DNA from: Polaribacter septentrionalilitoris
Lineage (GTDB): Bacteria; Bacteroidota; Bacteroidia; Flavobacteriales; Flavobacteriaceae
Assembly (NCBI RefSeq): GCF_009832745.1
Contig: NZ_VRMJ01000004.1
Coordinates: 1-64,000 of the forward strand
Length of the DNA: 64,000 nt
Direction of reading: 5' to 3'
The position numbers and the translations under genes were made by a program. A model generated the notes under the pieces. The model made no database searches. It was not told the DNA's origin and saw nothing but the letters and a program-made list of their open reading frames with translations. This document shows, piece by piece, positions 52,133 to 59,535 of the stretch; within the stretch, counting starts at the first letter, position 1; every line of letters starts with the position of its first letter.

Positions 52133-53545
52133 ATGAAAACTAATAAATTAATCATCATTTTACTAGCTTTAGTAACTAGTATTTCTTTTACATCTTGTGT
52201 AGAAGATGGAGATTTCTCCATACCTAATTCTCTTGGAGGTGAAGAAACCCAAGCATTACAAAAACTTCAAGAAGATATTACAGCAGGAACAATTAATGAA
52301 ATTTCTGTATCTAATCTAAAAGGATTATTTGTTAATGGACAAGCAACAGAAATTACTTCAGACATTGTTGTTAAAGGATATGTAACTTCTTCAGATTTTT
52401 CTGGAAATTTTTATAAAGAATTTTTTATTCAGGATTCTCCAACTAGCCCTTCTGCTGCGGTAAAAATAGTTTTAGAATTAACAGATTCTTACAACAAATT
52501 TAATGTAGGTAGAGAAGTATATATCAATTTAAAAGGTTTATACATTGGTGAGGTTAGATCTGGAGATGGAGTTGTAGCTATTGGAGGAGCAATGAATATT
52601 GATAATGAAGTAGAAAACTTATCTCTAGCACAGGTGGATGATCATATTTTAAGAGGCGCTACTACAGAAGAACTTACACCTTTAATGGTAAGTTTATCTT
52701 CAATAAATGACAGTCATGTAGGTTTATATGTAAAAATTGATAATGCTCAATTCCCAACTACCTTAGCAGGTAAAACATATGTAGATGCTAATGATCAATT
52801 TGATACACAACGTTTATTAGAGAGTTGTGAAGGATTTGGCTACACAAACTTTATTTTAGAAACTAGTGCTTTTGCAGATTTTAAATTTCAAGTGCTACCA
52901 GCAGGTGGAGGTAGTATTTCTGGGGTAGTTTCAAAAACATTTAACGGTAGTGATTTAGTGTTAGCTCTAAATAAAGTTGAAGATGTAGATATGACAGGAG
53001 CAAGATGTGAGCCTCTAGATATCAATGATTTTACACTTGTTTTAGGAGAAGATTTTGATTCTGGTACAGATAATACAAATTTAGATTTTCCAAATTGGAC
53101 TAATTTTGCAGAAACAGGAAGTGAACTTTGGACTGAGCAAATTTTCAATGGAAATGGTTATGCAGAATTTAGTGGATTTAGAACAAATGATCCTGTAAAT
53201 GTTGGTTGGCTAGTGTCACCAAGTGTAGATATGAGTGCTCATAGTCAAGTGTTTGTTAATTTCCAATTAGCACAACACCATTTAGATTCAGACCAAAACA
53301 CTTTAGAAGTTTTTGTCTCTACAGATTTTGATGGTACAAATGTAACTGCTGCAACATGGGAAAAAATTAATGCCAATATCCCTACCATGAGTGATTCTTG
53401 GTATGCTTTTAAAGATGGAGGTTTAATAGATCTTTCAGGCTACACAGGTACATTGTATGTCGGTTTTAAATTTGTTGGTTCGGGAACAGATACCACTTTA
53501 GATGGTGCTTATATGGTAGACGATTTTAAAGTATTAGCTAAGTAA
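52133..53545 (+). CDS. DUF5689-type lipoprotein with C-terminal jelly-roll domain
   Basis: The 470-residue protein has a lipoprotein signal (MKTNKLIIILLALVTSISFTSC, Cys22). The N-terminal part (about 45-300) contains OB-fold-like strands (DIVVKGYVTSSDFSGNFYKE, EFFIQDS, NVGREVYINLKGLYIGE), a layout known from DUF5689 and related YhcR-type OB domains. The C-terminal part (about 305-470, LGEDFDSGTDNT...GWLVSPSVDMS...MVDDFKV) resembles choice-of-anchor/jelly-roll carbohydrate- or surface-binding domains. It is probably the surface partner of the preceding receptor. A terminator follows at 53575. Confidence 0.87.
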   Translation: MKTNKLIIILLALVTSISFTSCVEDGDFSIPNSLGGEETQALQKLQEDITAGTINEISVSNLKGLFVNGQATEITSDIVVKGYVTSSDFSGNFYKEFFIQDSPTSPSAAVKIVLELTDSYNKFNVGREVYINLKGLYIGEVRSGDGVVAIGGAMNIDNEVENLSLAQVDDHILRGATTEELTPLMVSLSSINDSHVGLYVKIDNAQFPTTLAGKTYVDANDQFDTQRLLESCEGFGYTNFILETSAFADFKFQVLPAGGGSISGVVSKTFNGSDLVLALNKVEDVDMTGARCEPLDINDFTLVLGEDFDSGTDNTNLDFPNWTNFAETGSELWTEQIFNGNGYAEFSGFRTNDPVNVGWLVSPSVDMSAHSQVFVNFQLAQHHLDSDQNTLEVFVSTDFDGTNVTAATWEKINANIPTMSDSWYAFKDGGLIDLSGYTGTLYVGFKFVGSGTDTTLDGAYMVDDFKVLAK

Positions 53546-53574
53546 TTTATTTACTTAAAGCATAAATAAAAAAG

Positions 53575-53605
53575 CCAGTAAAGCATTTCTTTACTGGTTT
53601 TTTTT
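53575..53605 (+). terminator. Intrinsic terminator of the receptor-DUF5689 operon
   Basis: The stem CCAGTAAAG/CTTTACTGG (53575-53583, 53589-53597) is followed by eight T. Confidence 0.92.
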
Positions 53606-53616
53606 ATTTTTACACT

Positions 53617-54018
53617 ATGGATAAAATAGAGCATATTGGAATTGCTGTTAAAGATTTAGAAAAATCGAATGATGTATTTGCATCGTTGTTTGGTGAAGCC
53701 CATTACAAAATGGAAGAAGTAGCCTCAGAAGGAGTTAAAACATCCTTTTTTAAATCTGGGCCTAATAAAATTGAACTGTTGCAAGCCACAAATCCGGAAA
53801 GTCCTATTGCAAAATTTATAGCAAAAAAAGGAGAAGGAATTCATCATATTGCGTTTGCGGTTTCAGATATTCAATCAGAAATAAAAAGGCTGAAAAATGA
53901 AGGTTTTATTGTTTTAAATGAAACTCCAAAAAAAGGAGCTGATAATAAGTTGGTGGCATTTTTACACCCAAAAACTACTAATGGAGTCTTAATTGAATTA
54001 TGTCAAGAAATCAATTAG
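53617..54018 (+). CDS. mce: Methylmalonyl-CoA epimerase
   Basis: The 133-residue VOC-fold protein shows KIEHIGIAVKDLEKS (metal His near 5), FFKSGPNKIELLQATNPESP (metal Glu), GEGIHHIAFAVSDIQSEI (metal His near 91) and GVLIELCQEI (final Glu). It interconverts the two epimers of methylmalonyl-CoA in the propionate-succinate path. It is transcribed after the DUF5689 terminator as a single gene; the mutase is not in the window. Confidence 0.93.
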   Translation: MDKIEHIGIAVKDLEKSNDVFASLFGEAHYKMEEVASEGVKTSFFKSGPNKIELLQATNPESPIAKFIAKKGEGIHHIAFAVSDIQSEIKRLKNEGFIVLNETPKKGADNKLVAFLHPKTTNGVLIELCQEIN

Positions 54019-54093
54019 TTAAATTACTATTAACAAATACGGTCAACTGTATACTTATTATTATCTTGCGACACATAAAACTAGTTTCAATTT

Positions 54094-54972
54094 ATGTCTA
54101 AATCATTCGATTCTTATCAAAAAAGACGTCTAAGATCCTCTTACTTTTCTGTTGTAGTAAGTATTGCTTTGGTGCTGTTTCTTGTTGGAGTTCTAGGTTT
54201 AATTGTATTAAAATCAACAAAAGTAGCTAACACCGTAAAAGAAAAAGTAGCGATGACTTTGTTTTTAAAAGATGAAGTATCAAATGAGAAAATATTTACT
54301 TTTAAAGAATCACTAAAAAAAGAAATCTTTACAAAAAAAGTGATTTATATAAGTAAAGAAAAAGCAGCAAAACAATATAGTAAAGAGATAGGAGAAGATT
54401 TTTTGAAGTTTTTAGGTAAAAATCCGTTAAAAAACGGGATTGATATCTATATAAAAGCAGATTTTGTAACTCCAGAAAAAATGCAAGAACTAGAAACTCG
54501 TTTTCTAAAAAACGCTTTTGTAGCAGATGTTTCTTATGATAAACCACTAATTAATTTATTAACAAAAAACATTCAAAGAATTAGTTTTTGGCTGCTAATT
54601 ATAAGCGGTTTCTTTGGTTTGGTAGCTATGGTATTAATCAATAGTTCTATTAGATTGTCAATACACTCAAAAAGATTCAATATCAAAACCATGCAAATGG
54701 TTGGAGCTACAAAGAATTTTATTAGAAAACCATTCATTGTTCAGAGTATAAAATTAGGAATGATAGGTGCATTTATCGCTTTTTTAGGATTGGCAGTAAT
54801 CATTTTTTATGTTGATAAATACATTCCTTCTTTAGAGTTAATCAAAGATTATATCACCATCATTTATTTGGTAGCTGGTGTGCTATTATCGGCAATATTA
54901 ATTACTTGGGTAAGTACATTTTTTGCTACTCAACGTTTTTTAAATTTACAAACAGACGAACTTTATTATTAG
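54094..54972 (+). CDS. ftsX: Cell division protein FtsX
   Basis: The 292-residue membrane protein has four membrane helices: one near residues 22-45 (VVSIALVLFLVGVLGLIVL) and three in the FtsX/MacB permease core (about 168-285: FWLLIISGFFGLVAMVLINSS, MIGAFIAFLGLAVIIFYV, IIYLVAGVLLSAILI), with a periplasmic domain between. The IKTMQMVGATKNFIRKPF loop is diagnostic. With FtsE (not in the window) it activates peptidoglycan hydrolases through EnvC-like proteins, one of which is encoded at 33999. Heads a tight operon with DUF3098, uppP and truB. Confidence 0.93.
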   Translation: MSKSFDSYQKRRLRSSYFSVVVSIALVLFLVGVLGLIVLKSTKVANTVKEKVAMTLFLKDEVSNEKIFTFKESLKKEIFTKKVIYISKEKAAKQYSKEIGEDFLKFLGKNPLKNGIDIYIKADFVTPEKMQELETRFLKNAFVADVSYDKPLINLLTKNIQRISFWLLIISGFFGLVAMVLINSSIRLSIHSKRFNIKTMQMVGATKNFIRKPFIVQSIKLGMIGAFIAFLGLAVIIFYVDKYIPSLELIKDYITIIYLVAGVLLSAILITWVSTFFATQRFLNLQTDELYY

Positions 54973-54975
54973 AAT

Positions 54976-55218
54976 ATGGAAAACGAAAAAACAGAAAAAC
55001 CAGAATTCTTATTTGGTAAGAAAAATTATATATTTATGATTATTGGAGTGATGGTCATAGGTTTGGGTTTTATCTTAATGTCAGGTGGAGGAAGTGATGA
55101 TCCAGCAGTTTTTAACGAAGAAATATACAATTGGCAAAGAATTAGACTAGCGCCAACTTTAGTGATTATTGGTTTAGGTATAGAAATTTATGCCATTTTA
55201 TTAAATCCTAAAAAATAA
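54976..55218 (+). CDS. DUF3098-type small membrane protein
   Basis: The 80-residue protein has two membrane helices (about 18-36, YIFMIIGVMVIGLGFILM, and about 58-76, LAPTLVIIGLGIEIYAIL) separated by a GGGSDDPAVFNEEIYNWQRIR loop. The last is the family's most conserved part. It starts 3 nt after ftsX and ends 2 nt before uppP. Function is not established; the fixed position between ftsX and uppP suggests a cell-wall or division role. Confidence 0.9.
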   Translation: MENEKTEKPEFLFGKKNYIFMIIGVMVIGLGFILMSGGGSDDPAVFNEEIYNWQRIRLAPTLVIIGLGIEIYAILLNPKK

Positions 55219-55220
55219 AT

Positions 55221-56015
55221 ATGGATATTATAGAAGCTATTGTTTTAGGTATAATTCAAGGATTAACAGAGTTTTTGCCTGTTTCTTCAAGCGGACATTT
55301 AGAGCTTGCAAAAGCAATTTTAGGAGACACCTCTGTACCCGAAGAAAGCTTAACTTTTACTGTTGTTTTGCACTTTGCAACAGCATTAAGTACGTTAGTA
55401 ATTTTTAGAAAAGAAGTGCTTGATATTATTAAAGGATTATTGCAATTTAAATGGAATGAAGAGTTTCAGTTTTCATTAAAAATTATTCTTTCTATGATTC
55501 CTGCTGTCTTTGTGGGTTTACTTTTCGAAGAGCAACTAGAATCTTTTTTCGGAGGAAAAATATTATTAGTAGGTGCAATGCTTTTAGTAACTGCTATCTT
55601 GTTATTGTTGGCTGATAAAGCAAAAAACACCAATAAAAATGTTTCTATTAGTAATTCAATCATCATAGGTGTTTCTCAAGCAATTGCAATGCTTCCAGGA
55701 ATATCAAGATCTGGAGCTACAATTTCTACATCCGTTTTATTAGGTGTAGATAGAACCAAAGCTGCCCGTTTTTCTTTCTTAATGGTTGTTCCGTTGATTT
55801 TTGGAAAAATAGGAAAAGACATTCTAGGCGGAGATTTAAATTTTCAATCTTCAGAGATAATGCCAATAGCCATTGGTTTTATTGCTGCTTTTGTTTCTGG
55901 TTTATTGGCTTGTAAATGGATGATTGCTTTAGTTAAAAAAAGTAAATTATCTTACTTCTCATTATACTGTGCAATTGTTGGTTTGGTAGCAATTGGTTAT
56001 GCTTTGATGAATTAA
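55221..56015 (+). CDS. uppP: Undecaprenyl-diphosphatase UppP (BacA)
   Basis: The 264-residue inner-membrane protein has eight hydrophobic segments and the two inverted-repeat motifs GIIQGLTEFLPVSSSGHL (about 12-29, catalytic Glu and the SSSGH run) and MLPGISRSGATISTSVLLG (about 155-173, PGxSRSG). It removes a phosphate from undecaprenyl diphosphate to recycle the lipid carrier for peptidoglycan and glycans. Located 2 nt after DUF3098 and 23 nt before truB. Confidence 0.96.
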   Translation: MDIIEAIVLGIIQGLTEFLPVSSSGHLELAKAILGDTSVPEESLTFTVVLHFATALSTLVIFRKEVLDIIKGLLQFKWNEEFQFSLKIILSMIPAVFVGLLFEEQLESFFGGKILLVGAMLLVTAILLLLADKAKNTNKNVSISNSIIIGVSQAIAMLPGISRSGATISTSVLLGVDRTKAARFSFLMVVPLIFGKIGKDILGGDLNFQSSEIMPIAIGFIAAFVSGLLACKWMIALVKKSKLSYFSLYCAIVGLVAIGYALMN

Positions 56016-56038
56016 ATACTGAAATAAATTCATCATAA

Positions 56039-56734
56039 ATGACAGAAGAAGATTTTAAATCTGGACAAGTTTTATTGATTGATAAACCATTAAACTGGAC
56101 ATCTTTTCAGGCCGTAAATAAGCTTCGTTGGCATATTAAACAACGCTTTAATATTAAAAAAATTAAAGTAGGTCATGCAGGTACTTTAGACCCTTTAGCT
56201 ACTGGTTTGTTAATTATTTGTACTGGCAAACAAACAAAACAAATCAATATTTACCAAGGTCAAGTAAAAGAATACACTGGTACTTTTACATTGGGAGCAA
56301 CTACTCCAAGTTTCGATTTAGAAACAGAAATTGATAAATCATTTCCAACAGATCATATTACTGATGAATTACTTCATCAAACAACTCAACAGTTTATAGG
56401 AGATATTCAACAAAAGCCACCTATTTTTTCAGCAATTAAAAAAGACGGAAAACGTTTGTATGAGTTGGCTAGAAAAGGAGAGACTACAGAAATCAAATCT
56501 CGAGAAGTAACAATATCAGAATTTGAAATCACCAAAATAAACTTTCCAGAAGTTGAATTTAGAGTTGTTTGTAGTAAAGGTACTTACATCCGCTCTTTAG
56601 CAAATGATTTTGGAAAAGCACTAAACTCAGGTGCACATTTATCCGCCTTAAGAAGAACAAAAATTGGTGACTTTTCAGTAAAAAAAGCAGTTTCTATTAA
56701 TGAGTTTATCAATAGCTTAGTCGAAAAAGACTAA
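56039..56734 (+). CDS. truB: tRNA pseudouridine-55 synthase TruB
   Basis: The 231-residue protein has DKPLNWTSFQAVNKLRW (about 17-33), the catalytic Asp in VGHAGTLDPLATGLLIICTG (about 44-63, Asp near 51), QKPPIFSAIKKDGKRLYELAR and VVCSKGTYIRSLANDFGKAL. It makes pseudouridine at position 55 of tRNAs. It lacks the C-terminal PUA domain of longer homologues, as is usual in Bacteroidota. Last gene of the ftsX-uppP run, converging on a universal stress protein gene. Confidence 0.96.
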   Translation: MTEEDFKSGQVLLIDKPLNWTSFQAVNKLRWHIKQRFNIKKIKVGHAGTLDPLATGLLIICTGKQTKQINIYQGQVKEYTGTFTLGATTPSFDLETEIDKSFPTDHITDELLHQTTQQFIGDIQQKPPIFSAIKKDGKRLYELARKGETTEIKSREVTISEFEITKINFPEVEFRVVCSKGTYIRSLANDFGKALNSGAHLSALRRTKIGDFSVKKAVSINEFINSLVEKD

Positions 56735-56743
56735 TGTTTTAAC

Positions 56744-57571
56744 CTAAACCTTAATGGTTAACATAGGTTTTAAAGCATTTTTAGATAAAGTTTTTGTAAC
56801 ACTTCCTGTAAATAAATGCGCAATACCACTTCTACCATGAGTTGCCAAAGCAATTAAATCTGCATTAATTTCTCTTGCAAAATTTAATATTCCTTTTTCT
56901 GCAGAGACATCGCTATAAATGTGTATTTTCTTATTAGACAAATCAAAGTCTTTAATAAAATCTTTTACTTTTTGTTTTGCAGCTACTGTGCTTTCAAAAT
57001 TAGAAGGAGTATTTACTTTTAATAAATGTACCCTACTGTTAAATAAAGATGCAATTTCAATAAACTTTCCAAAAACAACTTTATTTTCTTCTTTAAAATT
57101 CGATGCAAAAACAAGCTGTTTTAATTTAAACTTTTTACTATCCTTTTTCACAACAATAACAGGTCTGTGAGAACTACGTACTACTTTTTCGGTATTTGAG
57201 CCAATAAAAATTTCCTCAAATTCAGAATGACCTTTAGAACCCATTATAATCAAGTCGGCATCAATTTTATCAGCATATAACTGTATGCCCTCAAAAGGAT
57301 TACTCAACTTTATAATGTATTTTACATCGATCTTTTCGCTAAAAACAGCTTCTTTAAAATCCAATACTTTTTCTCTTACTTTTCTTAAATACAACATACT
57401 TTCAGGTATGCTAAACCTACTTCTAGCACCCATGTCTACAACTCCTTTTGGGAGTTCAATAAGGTGAAGTAAATAAATAGTCGCATTGGTTTTTTTTGCA
57501 ATTTGTGCAGCCATTTGAGCAGCATATTTTGAAGGTTTCGAAAAATCTATAGGAACTAAAATTTTTTTCAT
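56744..57571 (-). CDS. Tandem universal stress protein
   Basis: The 275-residue protein contains two UspA domains. The first (about 1-147) starts KKILVPIDFSKPSKYAAQMA and has the nucleotide-binding loop IMGSKGHSEFEEIFIGSNTEKVVRSS; the second ends ALATHGRSGIAHLFTGSVTKTLSKN. The G-x2-G-x9-GS/T motif points to ATP binding in both halves. Such tandem proteins help survival under starvation or redox stress. It is a single gene divergent from rimP. Confidence 0.93.
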   Translation of the reverse strand: MKKILVPIDFSKPSKYAAQMAAQIAKKTNATIYLLHLIELPKGVVDMGARSRFSIPESMLYLRKVREKVLDFKEAVFSEKIDVKYIIKLSNPFEGIQLYADKIDADLIIMGSKGHSEFEEIFIGSNTEKVVRSSHRPVIVVKKDSKKFKLKQLVFASNFKEENKVVFGKFIEIASLFNSRVHLLKVNTPSNFESTVAAKQKVKDFIKDFDLSNKKIHIYSDVSAEKGILNFAREINADLIALATHGRSGIAHLFTGSVTKTLSKNALKPMLTIKV

Positions 57572-57637
57572 AATACAAAATTTTTTAGTGATTGAATTGT
57601 AATCCTAAGTTACAAAAAATAAATGAATTAAACTAAG

Positions 57638-57668
57638 TTTGGTAAATCATAAAGTATTCGTATATTTG
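57638..57668 (+). promoter_or_regulatory. Consensus promoter of rimP-nusA-infB
   Basis: TTTG (57638-57641), exactly 19 nt, then TATATTTG (57661-57668): a perfect match to the Bacteroidota TTTG-N19-TAnnTTTG consensus. The predicted start is near 57675. Confidence 0.88.
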
Positions 57669-57687
57669 CACCGAAAATAAAGGATAA

Positions 57688-57735
57688 ATGATAAGGAAGG
57701 GGACTTGAAAGTCCCCTCTTTTTATACTTTTTTTT
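57688..57735 (+). promoter_or_regulatory. Terminator-like attenuator with a six-codon frame in the rimP leader
   Basis: AGGGGACT/AGTCCCCT (57698-57705, 57710-57717) forms an 8-bp GC-rich stem with loop TGAA, followed by T-rich sequence including T8 at 57728-57735. A six-codon frame ATG-ATA-AGG-AAG-GGG-ACT-TGA (57688-57708) ends in the loop. Both lie between the promoter and the rimP start. Confidence 0.75.
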
Positions 57736-57742
57736 AAGATTT

Positions 57743-58207
57743 ATGAAGCAGGCAACAAAAGTAAAAGATTTAGTACATGAAGCATTAGCCTTGAATGAAT
57801 CGTTATTTTTAATAGATTTATCTATTTCAGCGAATAACAAAATTCAAGTTACTGTAGATGGTGATAATGGTGTTCCGTTAAGTGAATGTATCAGAATAAG
57901 CAGAAATGTTGAGCACAACTTAGATAGAGAAGTAGAAGATTTTTCTTTAGAAGTAACAACACCAGATATTTCTCATCCTCTAAAAGAAAAGAGACAATAC
58001 AAAAAGAATTTGAATAGAATTCTTAAAGTGAAAACTCAAGAAGAAGAGTTAGAAGGGACTTTAGTAGAAACAAATAATGATAATATCGTTTTAAAGTGGA
58101 AAGCTAGAGAGCCAAAACCAATAGGAAAAGGTAAAGTTACAGTTGAAAAAATAGCAACTATAGCCTATACAAATATTAAAGAAGCAAAAGTGAAGATTGT
58201 ATTTTAA
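57743..58207 (+). CDS. rimP: Ribosome maturation factor RimP
   Basis: The 154-residue protein has an N-terminal alpha/beta domain (about 1-80: ALNESLFLIDLSISANNKIQVTVDGDNGVPLSECIRISRNVEHNL, in which VDGDNG and ECIRISR are family marks) and a C-terminal SH3-like domain (about 85-154: LEVTTPDISHPLKEKRQY...EGTLVETNNDNIVLKWK). It assists 30S subunit maturation. First gene of the rimP-nusA-infB operon; nusA follows after 12 nt. Confidence 0.95.
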   Translation: MKQATKVKDLVHEALALNESLFLIDLSISANNKIQVTVDGDNGVPLSECIRISRNVEHNLDREVEDFSLEVTTPDISHPLKEKRQYKKNLNRILKVKTQEEELEGTLVETNNDNIVLKWKAREPKPIGKGKVTVEKIATIAYTNIKEAKVKIVF

Positions 58208-58219
58208 GCAAAGAATGAA

Positions 58220-59476
58220 ATGGAGAATATAGCATTAATTGATTCGTTTTCAGAATTTAAAGATAACAAAAGCATAGACAGAGTAACATTAATGTCTATT
58301 TTAGAAGAAGTATTCAGAGCTGCCTTAAAACGTAAGTTTGGGTCTGATGATAATTTTGATATTATTATAAACCCAGACAAAGGAGATTTAGAGATTTGGA
58401 GAAATAGAGTAGTAGTTGCTGATGGTTTTTCTGAAGATGATAATGAAGAAATCGAATTAAGTGAAGCCAGAAAAATTGAGCCAGATTTTGAAATTGGCGA
58501 AGACGTTTCTGAGGAAGTAAAACTAATCGATTTAGGGAGAAGAGCTATTTTGGCATTACGTCAAAACTTAATTTCTAAAATTTACGAGCACGATAGTACA
58601 AACATCTTTAAGCAATTTAAAGATTTAGAAGGTGAGTTATTCAGTGCAGAAGTACATCATATACGTCATAATGCAATCATTCTTTTAGATGATGAAGGAA
58701 ATGAAATTGTATTGCCAAAAAGTGAGCAAATTCGTTCTGACTTTTTTAGAAAAGGAGATTCAGTAAGAGGTGTAATAAAATCAGTAGAGCTAAGAGGTAA
58801 CAAACCAGCAATCATTCTATCTAGAACATCTCCTGTTTTCTTAACAAAATTATTTGAACAAGAAATTCCTGAGGTTTTCGATGGATTAATCACAGTAGAA
58901 GGTGTTGCAAGAATACCTGGTGAAAAAGCAAAAGTAGCTGTAGATTCGTATGATGATAGAATAGATCCTGTAGGAGCTTGTGTTGGTGTTAAGGGATCAA
59001 GAATTCACGGAATTGTACGTGAGTTAGGAAACGAGAATATTGATGTAATCAATTATACAAAAAACGAACAATTATTCATTTCAAGAGCATTGAGTCCTGC
59101 TAAAGTGACTTCAATGGAAATTGAAATGTATGAGGAAGAAAAAAATGGTAAAAAAGGACGTGTAAATGTACTTTTAAAACCAGAAGAAGTTTCTAAAGCC
59201 ATTGGTAGAGGTGGTGTTAATATTCGTTTGGCAAGTGAGTTAACTAAATACGAAATAGACGTTCAAAGAGAAGGTTTAGAAGAAGAAGATGTAGAGTTAA
59301 CAGAATTTGCAGATGAAATCGAAGATTGGATTATTGCAGAATTCAAAAACATTGGTTTAGATACCGCAAGAAGCGTATTAGAAACTTCTGTTGCAGAATT
59401 GGTAAAAAGAACCGATTTAGAAGAAGAAACAATTATAGACGTCCAAAGAATCTTAAAAGAAGAATTCGAGGACTAA
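58220..59476 (+). CDS. nusA: Transcription termination/antitermination protein NusA
   Basis: The 418-residue protein has an N-terminal RNA-polymerase-binding domain (about 1-130), an S1 domain (about 135-200, GELFSAEVHHIRHNAIIL) and two KH domains (VDSYDDRIDPVGACVGVKGSRI near 240 and VNVLLKPEEVSKAIGRGGVNIRLAS near 315). A short C-terminal helical part replaces the acidic repeats of enterobacterial NusA. It acts at pauses, terminators and antitermination. Being downstream of an attenuator-like leader, it could influence its own transcription. Confidence 0.96.
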   Translation: MENIALIDSFSEFKDNKSIDRVTLMSILEEVFRAALKRKFGSDDNFDIIINPDKGDLEIWRNRVVVADGFSEDDNEEIELSEARKIEPDFEIGEDVSEEVKLIDLGRRAILALRQNLISKIYEHDSTNIFKQFKDLEGELFSAEVHHIRHNAIILLDDEGNEIVLPKSEQIRSDFFRKGDSVRGVIKSVELRGNKPAIILSRTSPVFLTKLFEQEIPEVFDGLITVEGVARIPGEKAKVAVDSYDDRIDPVGACVGVKGSRIHGIVRELGNENIDVINYTKNEQLFISRALSPAKVTSMEIEMYEEEKNGKKGRVNVLLKPEEVSKAIGRGGVNIRLASELTKYEIDVQREGLEEEDVELTEFADEIEDWIIAEFKNIGLDTARSVLETSVAELVKRTDLEEETIIDVQRILKEEFED

Positions 59477-59535
59477 TTGTAGTAAGAAGTTAAGTAAAAA
59501 TCATATTTTTACAAGTAATAAGTTAAAAAGAATAT

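Noticed and set aside
48171-53545. Reading the receptor-DUF5689 locus as a polysaccharide utilisation locus
   Set aside because: No SusD, glycoside hydrolase or sugar regulator is present.
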